Source of the DNA: Taeniopygia guttata
Lineage: Eukaryota; Chordata; Aves; Passeriformes; Estrildidae
Assembly (NCBI RefSeq): GCF_048771995.1
Contig: NC_133031.1
Coordinates: forward strand, 377,001 to 441,000
Direction of reading: 5' to 3'
Length of the DNA: 64,000 nt
Under the pieces are notes generated by a model. It had not been told where the DNA came from. It was given only the letters and a program-made list of their open reading frames with translations, and ran no database searches. Every line of letters starts with the position of its first letter. Position 1 is the first letter of the stretch. Below, piece after piece: positions 21,501 through 32,412 of the stretch. The position numbers and the translations under genes were made by a program.

Positions 21501-23793
21501 CTGTCATAGGCATCACCTGGCGCTCCGAGGCCTCGCAGTGCTCACCAAGGATCCTTGGATGGTGAGAAGGGGGCAGTGGCTGAAGCTGCACTGGGCAAAG
21601 CAGCCCCTTGGGCTGGCAGGGCTTCAGGAGCTGAGGCAGCTGCTCCCAGCTCTCCTGCCTCACCTGCCCCAGTGCTTTGGGACAGGCCTTTGGCCTGTGG
21701 GCCCTGCAGCAGCAGGGTGGGCCTGCAGTGCCAGGGTGGTGTTGGCCGTGCAGCCATCCACGGCTCCCCAGCCCACCCTTGTGTTCTGCACAGGCCAGAA
21801 GAATGTACCTGTTGTCTCAAAGGCTTCTGGAGCTGCTGGGGGCTCCAGATATAGAGGTGGTCAGCATGAGCCTCCGTGTGTTCATGAATGTGCTCCAGCA
21901 CCAAAACATCCTGGTATCCAGCACCACTGCCCCAAAGCTGACTGAGGCACTCCTGCTGCTCTTTGACCACGTAAGGTTCTGCATCCTGAGCCACAGGCAT
22001 TGGCTGCTTCCCAGAAACTTTGTGCCCTGTGGATTTTCAGGCCTTTGCCCAGGTGGGCCTGGAGTAGCTGGTATAGGTCTTTTCCTTTCCTCTAGGACAA
22101 CAGCCATGTGCGCTTGCTCTCCATTCAACTCTTCTGTAAGGTGATGGAATTGGTAGTGGATGAGGGAAAAAAGCCCCTGAAGACAATTGTGAACAAGAGC
22201 CTGTTGGCACTTTTTATCTACTGTCATGATGAGAACTGGCAGGTGGCAAAGGTGAGCATTTGTATGATGCTGGCAGGGGGCTGGGCTGCCTCCTGCCCTG
22301 GTGCCTGGCGGGCTGCAGCCTCCTCCAGGCCCTTGCCACAGGGACACAGGTCTTGTGCCCTGGGCTCTGGGGCCATCTCTGGGTCTCTGCTGCTCTCCAG
22401 GCTTCTCGGGAAACCCTGCTTGGTGCGGCCGAGTTTTTGAAGAGAAGGGATCTCAAACGGCTGCTGAAGAAGGAGCAGCTGCCAAAGTTTGCCGAGTGCC
22501 TGGTAAGGAGGGCCGGGAAGCCGCAGCCCCAGCCTGGAGAAGCCCCCTGAGCGCGGTGCTCGGTGTGCAGGCTGGCAGCTGTGCCCCTGCCGCTGCTGCA
22601 GCCCGAGGCCGCGCGGGCTCTGCTCCAGGCTCCTGCGGCCTGAGCCGGGTGCCCATGGAGCCCCGGCCCGGCGGGGCTGCGGGGCGGCACTGCGGCTCCC
22701 CGGGCAGCAGCCAGCCCTCTGCCCCCTCCAGAGCCCGGCGCCAGCGGCTGCTGGCCGGGCCTCAGGGCTGTGCGGGCAGGGGAGGCCGGGGTTTGCGCAG
22801 GGAGCGCCCGGCCCAGGGGCAGGGCCCACACCAACCCTTCCCTTTGTGCCTGCTGCTCTCTCCAGCTGGCAGAGGACAGGAGCAGCGCGGCCGAGCACCT
22901 GCGCCGGGCCCTGCCCTACCTGCAGAGCCCACAGGAGCCCCTGCGAGAGGCGGCCGTCAGGTTCATGGGTGAGCCACCAGCCCGGGCTCCCTCCCCGCCC
23001 CGCCGCAGCTCGGCCCCAGCCCCGCCTGCTGCCCCGGCAGTGCCACCCGGGCCCAGTGCCTCTGGCCGCCGTGCCCTGGGGCGGCAGCGTGTGGTGAGGG
23101 TCCGAGCAGAGCCCTGCCGGGCCAGGAGGGCGTGTGGCCCCAGGGCTGGCAGCGCCGCTGGCAGGGAGCTGTGCCGCTGGGCCTGACAGGCTCTGTGTTC
23201 CCAGGGATGGCCGGGCGCTACCTGAAGGGACAGCCAGCCGAGCTTCACCTTCTCACTCAGGGTGAGTGAGGGCAGCGGGCTGTCAGCGCGGGCTGGCCGG
23301 GAGAGCTGCAATGCCGGCCAGGGAGCTGCAATCCCTGTCCCGGCTGTGGCCAGCTTCGCTCCTTGTGTGGACGAAGGCTGGTGTGGGCAGGGCACAGAGA
23401 GATTTCAGGGACGCCAGTGGGGGGATTCGTGACCAGCGCCTTGCAGCTGATCCCGTTGGGTCTTCGTCTCTGTTAGGCATGGCGGGAGCTGGGAGAGATG
23501 GCCTTAGCAGAAGAATCGCCGGGTGGCCCTCTGGGCTCTGACTGTGGTAGTTTATCTGTCTTCCAGCCCTTGAAGCCATGAGCAAAGATGACAGCCCATC
23601 CTCCACGTACCTGGAAATTCAGGAAATTTTTAGACAAAGATGTGCAGAACTAAGGTCATCTGCTGGATTCAGAGAACCACGATCCCAAGCAGAGTACCAG
23701 GAGACAGTGAAGAGAGCACCAGGACTCAATGTCACTGGAGCCCCAGGCTCACCTGATGCTGGCCACAGCTGTGCCTGCTGCAAGCTCCCATAG
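18511..23793 (+). CDS. MROH-like: Maestro heat-like repeat (MROH) family protein, complete
   Basis: Fifteen exons with AG/GT borders read in one continuous frame: 18511-18628, 19013-19071, 19186-19512, 19697-19845, 20095-20242, 20450-20640, 20723-20860, 21137-21251, 21424-21561, 21794-21970, 22096-22251, 22401-22502, 22866-22968, 23205-23261, 23567-23793. Their lengths sum to 2,205 bases, that is 734 codons plus stop. The start is MAGRFVGLFRVFRGKKKK, a basic, possibly membrane-associating N-terminus. Residues from about 169 onward are HEAT-like helical repeats with MROH-typical strings (IRNIHKRLM-like, LLRCAPTCDR, WRTIGSSSPTVEKVL, VQTMKALLCRLQWDHVV, ERKRGWDTM). The C-terminus is low-complexity with CACCKLP. 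It is shorter than mammalian MROH1/2B/7 (well over 1,000 residues), as is usual for the songbird-amplified copies. Function in birds is unknown; HEAT repeats normally act as protein-binding scaffolds. The exon 6 donor (gtcccg) is weak. Which MROH member it is closest to cannot be settled by eye. Confidence 0.88.
18681..18830. repeat. (ATCCC)30 microsatellite in MROH intron 1
   Basis: Thirty uninterrupted copies of ATCCC (GGGAT on the minus strand), lying in the intron between MROH exons 1 and 2. The long SHPIP / WDGMG open frames here are only a by-product of the repeat. Confidence 0.97.
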
Positions 23794-26196
23794 CTGCTGC
23801 CTTCCCCCTCCCTGTTGACAGCTCCCTCCCCATTCCCTGTTGACAGCTCCTTCCCTCCAGCCCTCAGACCCTGCCCATCCCCTTTTTTTCCCCCATCTCA
23901 TCCCTTCCATTTCCCTTCCATTAATAAAGAGTTTGGTTTCTCCCCCTTACCTGCATCTCTGTGGAGCTGAAGCGGCGCAAATCCCGGGCCCTGGGACACA
24001 CAGGCCCCTGCTGCTGCTCTCTTCCACGCCGTGTTCTGTGCACACACACACAGAGGAACGAGGGCAGATCAGGCTGGAGAGGTGCCTGTGCTGAAGGTGC
24101 AGTTCCACAACCCTGTGGACTTGCAGATCTTGCTGAGCAGCCTGGAGCCCCTGGAATTTGGAAGAGCCAAGCTGAGTATGCTCTGAAGGCAGCTGTGAGG
24201 GATTCCACGGAGGGCAAGTTTCCACGGAGGGCAAAGGAGCTTGGAATGCTGGAAGTTTTCAGGAATAGCTTTCTGAAAGCTCAGCAGTGCTCCATCCCTG
24301 CACAGGATCAGGGAGATGGCCGAACCAGCGACCATCCGGGCTTAGCAGGGAGCTTTGGGTGTGCCTGAGGGCAAAGGAAGCAGCAGCACGGTGCCCCAGA
24401 CTGGGACGCGCGACCCTGCCAGTGCCCGGAGCGCTGTCAGGCAGTGCCGGGATCCCGGCTGTGGTTCTGGTCCCCACAAGTGAGGAATGGCAGCCCCAGG
24501 CTCAGAGCCAGTCAGAAAGCCAAGCAAGTGAGAGCAGAGGGAGGGCACCCTTCCAGTCTCTCTTGGGCATGGCCACAAAACAGCCCTTGCTGCTTCTTCC
24601 TCCGCCTGTGTTTGGGCTGTGCTGGTGGCAGAGGCAGCCAGGTTGTGCTCTGCCTTCCAGAGCCTGTTGGGAGCGGGCATGAAAAGCGCTGTGTGCACAG
24701 CAGAGAGGCCTGGAAGGTGCTGGCAAGAGCGTCCTGTGGGAGCAGGGCTCTGGGCTCTGGCTGGGAACAACCTGGTCTTGGTGCCGCGGGCGCAGGCAGG
24801 AGTTGAGGCAGGTGAAGAGGCAGTGAGCAGCTTGTGTTTGTAGAGGGCCTGGGGCTGCCCGTCTGAGCCTCCACCTGGAAAGGCACTTGGGGGAATAGGA
24901 TCTGGAGCTGGAGTGCCTGTCCTGAAAGGACATGAAGTCCTTCAGCCTTGCCAGCATTTCTTAAAGGTGTGTTGGTATTGAGCAGAAAAGCGGCACATTT
25001 GGGGAAATGCATTTTGAGGACAGGGGCTTACTTCTCAAGGAAAGTGCTTCCCAGGGAGCTCCCAGTGAGGCAGGTGCAAGTGTCCCCCTTTGGCTCTCTG
25101 TGCTCCTTTCAGTCCTTGAGGCCCTCTGCACTTGGCAGAGGGACAGGGGAAGGGAGAAGGCTGTGAAGAGCAGGTTTGGCATCCACCTGCAGAGACCAAC
25201 CCAAGCACCTGCAGCAGCATGTGTTACCCCCCCACTTTGGACAGAGGGGTGAGCAGAACCATCTCTGTCCATCTGTGAGGCCCAGAGCTCTCTGTGGGAG
25301 CTGTGAATTAAAAGGCCTTTACACACTCACTTTTCACATCTTCCCTGTCTGCTGTATTGCATCTCTTGGCAATTTGCATTTGCCTCCTGCTTGCTGGGAG
25401 CTGCTGTGGCCCAGGGCCAGCACAGAGCTGGGCTGGGTGGGCCAGGCAGTGTGGTGGAGAGTCTTGGCTGATCTTGGTGTGTGCCTGGCCTCAGAAAAGA
25501 CTTGGAAGATTTGCCTGCCAAGGTGTCCTGCTCCTTGGCTCTCCCTGTGCATCTTGGAGAGCACAAGGGAGGCATTTCTGGCAGCTGGGCATCAGCAGGC
25601 CTTCAAATGAGGGCGTGTTGTGGAGCGAGCCCAGCTGAGATACCCTGAGAGGAGCCCAGGGCTCCTTGCTCCTCTCTGCTGGCCCGTGAGCGTCTGTCTG
25701 CTTTCGGGATGGCCCTGGCTGTGTCACGGGTGCTGCGTGGACATGAGACAGCCGCTCCTGTCCCGCTGGGTCCCAGCAGCGCCTGGCAGCCGTCCTGCAT
25801 CCACGTCAGGATGCTGGCCAAGAGAGGCCCTGGAAGCCGAGGCAGCTGATTTGAAGCTTCTGCAGGTGCCCACAGGTCAAGGCCAACAGTGTTCCCTCAG
25901 GATACAGCATTCCTGAGGGGCTTCCCCAGAGCTGCCTGATGCCACCCACTCCTTGTGGCACCAGTTGCTTTCCTGTGGAAGGTTCTACCTTCCCCAAGAG
26001 CACAGAAGGAGCTGGAGAAAGACCTGGCCAGGCTGCTCTCCATCCTTTACCAGCAGCCCTGGGTGAGCAGAGTAGTCCCAGCTGAGCGCAGATGTGCCAA
26101 TGGAAGAGCCGTGCACGGGAAGGCTCGGTGGGAAGGATGATCCAGGATCCATAGGCCTGGCAGCCTGAGCTTGCTGCTGGGGAAGGCCTTGGAGCT
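23691..26196 (+). repeat. Tandem segmental duplication, copy 2
   Basis: Partner of 14753-17214. In this copy the start lies inside the intact last exon of the complete MROH gene, showing which gene the truncated copy came from. It carries small extra stretches near 23828-23890 (a repeated 'ccctgttgacagctcc' piece and a T run) and lacks a few bases near 25190. The match ends at about 26196, where the sequence becomes AT-rich single-copy DNA. Confidence 0.95.
23923..23928 (+). terminator. MROH polyadenylation signal
   Basis: AATAAA ('attaataaagag') lies about 130 bases after the MROH stop codon. The same signal is kept in the truncated copy at 14944-14949. It is the first canonical signal downstream of the gene. 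Confidence 0.7.
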
Positions 26197-27955
26197 GGTA
26201 AGTGTCCATATTCCCACCATGAGTGCTCTCATTAGCAGGACCTGCGGGCTCTGGATCAGACCCTCGTGGGGAGGGTAGAGTTAGAAAGAAGATAAGGGTC
26301 AGTTTCTTTCCAGCCTGTGGAAGAGGGGAAAAGCCTGTGTTGTTAGGAATGACATTGACAGCCAGGGATATGGCACATTTTGACAGAGATTTTGAAATCA
26401 GCTAATATAAACCTAGCATCTTTTCTCTGGCTCCCCAACAGTCCCACTCAGCATAGTATCCCCATGCACCTAAAGTCCTGTCCCCTTGGTTGATACCTTG
26501 TTAAATTCAGCCTCCTGCGATAATATTTTGTCTTGTAATTATGATCCTAGAGCATGCAAAAGAAATACCAAGATGAATATAGTCGATTACCTTACCTTCA
26601 TCCTTTAGAGCATTGAGTTAACCCCAGCCACTGAATAATTGCACCTGCAGAATAGGTTCTATTGGGAGAAACAGGAGCAGGAGGACTCTGCAGCCAGTAG
26701 AGATCAAGACTGGTTGCCTCTGCAAAGCCATTTCAAGCCTCTTGGCTTGAGACTATGTCATTAGCTTCTGTCAGTGATTAATTTGAGAAGTATATATTCA
26801 GTAATGGACTATTTAGTGTACAAAGCTTAGTGCATAATCTATTTACTTACCACTGCCAGCACATCGCACAGTAGCATTGCAGCTAATATTGAACAAAACC
26901 CTGAGCAATGCAGTATCACCTTTTGATTTCTTCATATACCATTTATTTTTCTTACCAGGGATAAGTCCTGCAGACATTGGTCTCCCAGCAAACCCATGCT
27001 GGTAATTTTTCCTGCTTTGCCAGGCCTTGGTCCTCAGCTCACTGGTGATGCTCAGTTAAGACACGGTTTAAGCACCATCCAGTCAGGACCACTGAGGAGC
27101 AGGACAGTGATGGCAGCTGAGGTAGAAAGGAACAGGGCTGGAGGCCACAAGTCTGCAACAGGAAGGTGAATGTTGAGGGCCAAAATTGTTCAGTGAGATG
27201 CAGATCAGGAGAGAACTGGAGTGGATAGACTGAAACTTTCTGGGTTGCTGTTCGGCTGTCAGAATGTAAATGTAGCTCATGTTTGTACCAGCCAGTTGTA
27301 TTTGCAGCTCAGGTGCATGAGCTCTGCAACAGAAAGTGGATGCATTGTCCATATTTAGTAGGATCTTGCATTTTTTTGTTGGGGGGTGGGGTAAGGAGGG
27401 CAGATAAAAATGCTTGAGGAGCCCAGGGTGTGTGAATTCAGAAGCTGCTTACATTGAACTGAAAATGCCTAGTTTGGTACAGGCACAGTTGATATGCCTG
27501 GGCCAGAGGGCGTATCAGCTTCTGGGGAAGAGGAATGAGAAATGCCCTGGGGACCTCTCATCCCTCCTTAGTGCCAGACTGAAGGGACAGGGAGACCATC
27601 CTTCTTTATTTCCTTCCATCCCAACTGTGTCTGCTGCCTACACACCCTGAGCCATCTTCAAGGGTCTTGGGGCACCATCCAGCTCAGCTTTTCACAGTTT
27701 CTGCGGCAGCAAACCTGCTGCCTTGTCATCTATCAAGGGCACCTGCTCTGGGCAGCTATCTGCTTTACCTGGGCTTAAAGCCATCTCGATGGATTTTTTT
27801 CCATCTCGATGGAAATTCTTCCATGTTGAGAAGTAAAACCATCTCTTTCCAGTGTCTGTGCCAAAGTCAAAACAAGGAGAACGCAAGGCGTCCGCAGCAG
27901 TCGGTGTGCTGAGGTGCTCTTCTGGGATTTTCATGTGGGTGTAAACCTGGTGTGA
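26197..27955. other. Gene-free stretch after the duplicated block
   Basis: Ordinary AT-rich DNA. Two copies of the near-palindrome CCATCTCGATGG stand about 19 bp apart near 27780-27812. Nothing else was recognised. Confidence 0.5.
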
Positions 27956-28345
27956 AGGTGGCTCAGTGTGGACGCAGGGTGCAGCCAGGGCTGGGTAATC
28001 GGCTCCCCCTCTGATTCCAAGTCCCCCCGTGTCCGTGATGAGTGGCCCAGGGCAGGAGCCCACCCCGCCTACCCCAATTCCAGCCGGGGAGTGACTGCGG
28101 GGTGCGGCTGGCCGGGTCCCCGCTGCGCTCTGCTGCCGTGGGACACGGGGTGCGCCCCGGCGATGTCAGAGCTGTGGCAGGGTGGAATCGGTGCCGTGGG
28201 CTGCGGCAGGAGCTGCCTGCGCGGCCCCCAAAAGCGGGTTCTGGCAGCAGCGTTGCTGTGAGAGGCGGTGTTGGACCGCGCTGCGGCGGCCGCACGGGCA
28301 GCGCCGGGCCCGGCGGGCTCCGGAGCGTCTCCGCTGCTTTCTGGG
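27955..28345. promoter_or_regulatory. Small CpG island
   Basis: GC-rich DNA with many CpGs ('cgctgcggcggccgcacggg' near 28278) inside an AT-rich neighbourhood. It is followed by a pyrimidine tract of about 110 bases (28384-28496). In birds such islands usually mark promoters. No clear coding first exon was identified on either strand, so it may serve a non-coding RNA or a distant gene. Confidence 0.5.
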
Positions 28346-28383
28346 CAGTTCCAGCCTTGCTATTTCGCAGCAGGCATTCGTTG

Positions 28384-28496
28384 CAACAAAATCTCCTTTC
28401 CCCCTTTCTCCTTTTTTCTCTTTCTTTTTAATTTTCTGCCTTTTTTTTTTTTTTCTTTTCTATTCTTCTTTCCCATTTCTCCTTTTCTTTTGAGGT
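28384..28496. repeat. Pyrimidine-rich (T/C) tract
   Basis: A long run of T with scattered C (cttttttctctttctttttaa-type), strongly strand-biased, directly after the CpG island. Confidence 0.8.
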
Positions 28497-28499
28497 GTT

Positions 28500-31400
28500 T
28501 CCCAGACCTTCCCAGCAGTGTTTGTGACCTCTTTTCCAGACTTTCCAGCAGTTTATGAAGCATCCCACTGCTGGAAGGGTGACTCTTTGCCAATTGAGCA
28601 TCCCTGCAATCACAGGTGGGCAGCTGATGCAGCCAAGAGCTCCGTGATGCCTCACCACACCCGTCGTGTTCCTGAGAGGACTCCCAGCCAAAGCTCAGCA
28701 TCACGGCCACCTCTGCCACGTGCTCCCTGAGGTGACTCCTCTGGATATCCAGCCCTGGAGGAGAGGTTACACCTCAGGTTTTGCCTGGCTTGAAGAGAAT
28801 AAAAAGCCCCATTGGTGACAGCAACATCAACAGGTAAAAATGTGCCTTTTTTTTTTTGCTTTGCTCAGTTTCCTTTTCCCTACACTGCTTTGTTTTATCT
28901 CATTTTTCATGGTTGCAAATTATCTTCTTTTCTTTCCCAAATTTCAAAACTTTCTCTAGATGCAAACTAGGGAGTGAGTGTGGAAGTGAGCTGCCTTCAC
29001 CTTTATCTGCTGCTGTTGGACAGATGAATCCGCACTACAGCAGAGCACTTGCAGATTACTCTCCTTCTTCTGTGAAAGTTTGCCTATCAGTGTAAGCGGC
29101 ATCTGGAGAAGGGAAAACTGAACTTCAGGTACTCCACCTTTCTTTCACCAGGTCAACAAGGAGATTGATTTTTCTTCTGCTATGCTAGCAAAGCCACAGG
29201 CTTGTTTTTGATTCCTACTCTTTATGACAAGGACGGGAGTTGGGAGTAGGGGGGAAGGAAGAAAACTTTGAGGGACCAGCTCTGCCCCTTGCAGTCACTG
29301 AAGGGATGCCTACCAAGGGCGGTGAAGGGAGAGGTCTTGCCAAGGCAGACAGTGCTATCATCTCTTTGTCTCACATAGAATCAGTGGGTCATTAATGTTT
29401 GAGCCAGCCTCTTATTTCACTGCAGTTGTCTGCATTGTCAAGGCTTTCCTCAATCCATCAAAAACCTGAAGGCCTTAACAGCCCCCAGCAATGGCTGGAA
29501 CAGGAGTTATTCCTGATCTAAAGCAAACCGTGCTAATGGCCTCTCTTTCTGTGATATTTGTGACACTGAGCAAAGGGATTGACCAACAAGAGATGATTAC
29601 TTTTCCTTTTGTGCTCTCTTAGGTTAAAGTTTTGAGAAGACAAGGATTATCTCCAGTTTAGAATCCTGCTTTTGAGCTGATGGATTCATTGCAGGCTCTG
29701 CTCCCTTTGCACTCTCAGCTTCCTCCAAAAGAGGAGTAGATGTGTGAGAGCCAGAAAACCAACCATTGGCAGCCCTGTATTGTGTGAGATATTTTATTTA
29801 CAAAGGTGGGGACATTTGTACCATCACCTTCTCTTGATGGCTCCCCAAGCCTTGCTCTGCCAATAGAGCTACATGCAGAGAGGTCATTAGGAAGACTAAG
29901 GTGAATGCCTTGTGAAGGCCAGGAGACTGTTCTGGAGAAAGTCCCTTCCAGCACTGAATTTTACAGTGGTCCAACGGGCTGGCATGTGCAGTTTGTTTTA
30001 CCTGGTTGCTTGGTTGCTTTGATCTTTAAAAAGTCTTGTAAATGCCTAAGAAGATGAAAGTTGTTCACCTGTTCTGCATAGTGGGGGAAAAAAATCCACC
30101 CCAAATGCACAATGGAGGGAATATCTGTTTCTCTGTGTCAGTGATGCTAAACTGGAGTTTCAGTGGGAGAGGGCTCAGCCCTGGACAGGTTTTCCGGGTT
30201 AATTGAAAGGAACATGGTGATATCTGAAATGCTACTTGCTCCATCTGCTTGTGGCTTTGTTTAGCATGGAGATCAAGAGAAATGCATAGGTAGCATCTCT
30301 CTTTACACCTGAGCCTGTGAAGAGAGGGTGAGCTACTTTAATGACTCTCTATTTTTATTGAAATCTGTCTTTGTTGGGTATCCTGGGGTTTACACTGACT
30401 AGTACCTTTCCATAAGACATCTCTCAATCAACAGAGACAGCCAAGTTTACAGGGCAACATTTTTCCCCTGCTTGTCAGCATGTCAAGCAGCACCAAAACA
30501 CACAATCTCCTCCTGAATCCCATAGCAAATAATTCATTTTTTAAAAACATCGTCTGCTGTCTGTAATGGTGTTGGAGGTGGGTTAAGACAGCCACACTTC
30601 TGCTTCCTACCTATGGAGAGAGGAGACCTTACAGCAGCTACCTGAGAGGCTATTTAGGAGGGAGACCCTTCTTGGCACTGTTCTGCAGTTTGGGTTTTTT
30701 CCTTGCAGTTAACTGTAGATACACTTGAAAAGGAAAACAAACACACAGAAAAAACCCAAACCAGTGGGCTATTAACAAGAGGGTTTAATGTTGACAATAG
30801 CACTTTGCAGTGGGAGTGTGATCTGCTTAATGTTCCAGAGCAGAGCAGCCCATCAATTCACATCCCTTTCCTTTACAGCGGTGCCAACGCTTCCCCCAGA
30901 AGTTAAAGCCAAGTGTCTCATTTCTGAGAGAGGCTTATTCACAAAAAGGGAGGAAAAATTGATTGTCTGATCCACAGAAGGAAAAAACACACAAGGGGAT
31001 AAATTATGAGAATTAAGATGGGCAGGCAGATTTCCGCAACTCGTGTATGTAAAAATCTGATCCTGGTAGACTTGAGCTATGTAATTTTAGATGCATTTCT
31101 CTAACCCACATAAATACTTCTGCCAAAAAATCAAATCTGGAAAAGAAAGAAATTTCATTCTTCATCAAAGCTCTACAGTGATCTCGTTATTAAAAACAGA
31201 GGAGAAAGATATATCAGGAAGGCAAACAGTTGCAGCCACACAGTTGTTTTCAATAATCCAGTGAGTCCCTACATAGAAAAGCCTTTCATTTCTCCCTGTG
31301 ATTCAGACAAAATAGTTTATTAAGATTTTGGTACATTATTAAAAAAAAAAAAAAAAAAGAAAGAGGAAAATGGTACCTCTTTATTTTAAAAACTGTTGCA

Positions 31401-32290
31401 ATAAAAATTCAGATTATTCAAATTTATCAAGTGCATTTTATAAGGTAGTAAGCACAGCAATTTTTTCCTCATACCACAAGATATTCCCTGGCTTTTCCAT
31501 CTCACTCATAGTCCTATGTAAGGAGGCTGTTTACAAGGCATTGCTACAGCGGGAAAAAAATATTACAGAAATGAAAACTTGATCCAACCAATGGCTGGAT
31601 TTGTAATGAAAGACCTAAGTGGAAGGTAAACAGCAGCCTAATGTAATTCTTTAAAGGCAATTCTTTAAAAGTGATGTATAGTAGATGCAAAGGGGACCTG
31701 TACTTCAGATCTTCACCCATGCAGAGGTGTGGAATAGAAGTTAATTGCATATGTAGCTATAATGCACACTGAGCAGCCAGAACAGACAAATACAAATATT
31801 TAAGATATTTCACTTTTTTTTAAAATCACAAGGTTGTGAACTTGCATTTTGTTTTGGTTTCTTTTTCCCCAGGAAATTGGACAGGAGGCTGGCTGAAAGT
31901 GTACCAGTGCTCTACAGGGATTTCTTGTGCATTTTCAAGGAAGGATTTGCGGTGTTCTAGAATGTGCAATTATCGTTTGGGGCTTGTTTTGTTTTGTTTT
32001 TTATCTCAAATGCTTGCCAAGGAAATCGAACTGTACAAACATAATTAATAACATTTAACCTTAAATTCTGAGTCTTCATTAAGTCTTAATTTAAAAACCT
32101 TGGGAGGGAAGCTTGCAACCATTCCTGTTCATAAGGTTGGATGGAATTTGGGGCAGGTTTTATGGCAGAAGAGGGAAACCACTGAAATGGGGAAAGCTCA
32201 GCAAACTGTGCTGAAGCCAGTTAGTGGTCAAGTGGTCGTGTCATTTATAATGGGACAAGATCTGGATTCAAGGTACCTCTTGTGTGGTCA
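28500..32290. other. Gene-free stretch
   Basis: An 'aataaaaagcccc' motif followed by a donor-like 'caacag|gtaaaa' near 28832 could be an exon of a transcript from the CpG island, but no frame supports coding. A poly-A run of about 18 lies at 31340-31358. No repeat family was recognised with confidence. Confidence 0.4.
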
Positions 32291-32294
32291 AAGC

Positions 32295-32412
32295 AGGCCA
32301 TGGTGGACGTGGCTCTGGACAGCCTGATCTGGTGGCAGGTGGCCGTGTATGTGGGCTTGGGGTCAGATGGGCTCTCAGGCCCCTTCCAGCACAAACCATT
32401 CTGTGGCTAGGA
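32295..32412 (+). mobile_element. CR1 LINE 3' end fragment
   Basis: The order 'ctggacagcctgatctggtg', 'ggtggccgtgtatgtgggc', 'ggccccttccagcacaaacc', 'attctgtggct' is the CR1 3' end pattern of bird LINEs, with several differences. It is heavily 5'-truncated and inactive. Confidence 0.8.

Noticed and set aside
29930-29985. Possible CR1 fragment ('agtcccttccagcactgaatt')
   Set aside because: Only a short resemblance without the ordered CR1 3' blocks seen at 32.3 and 46.2 kb.
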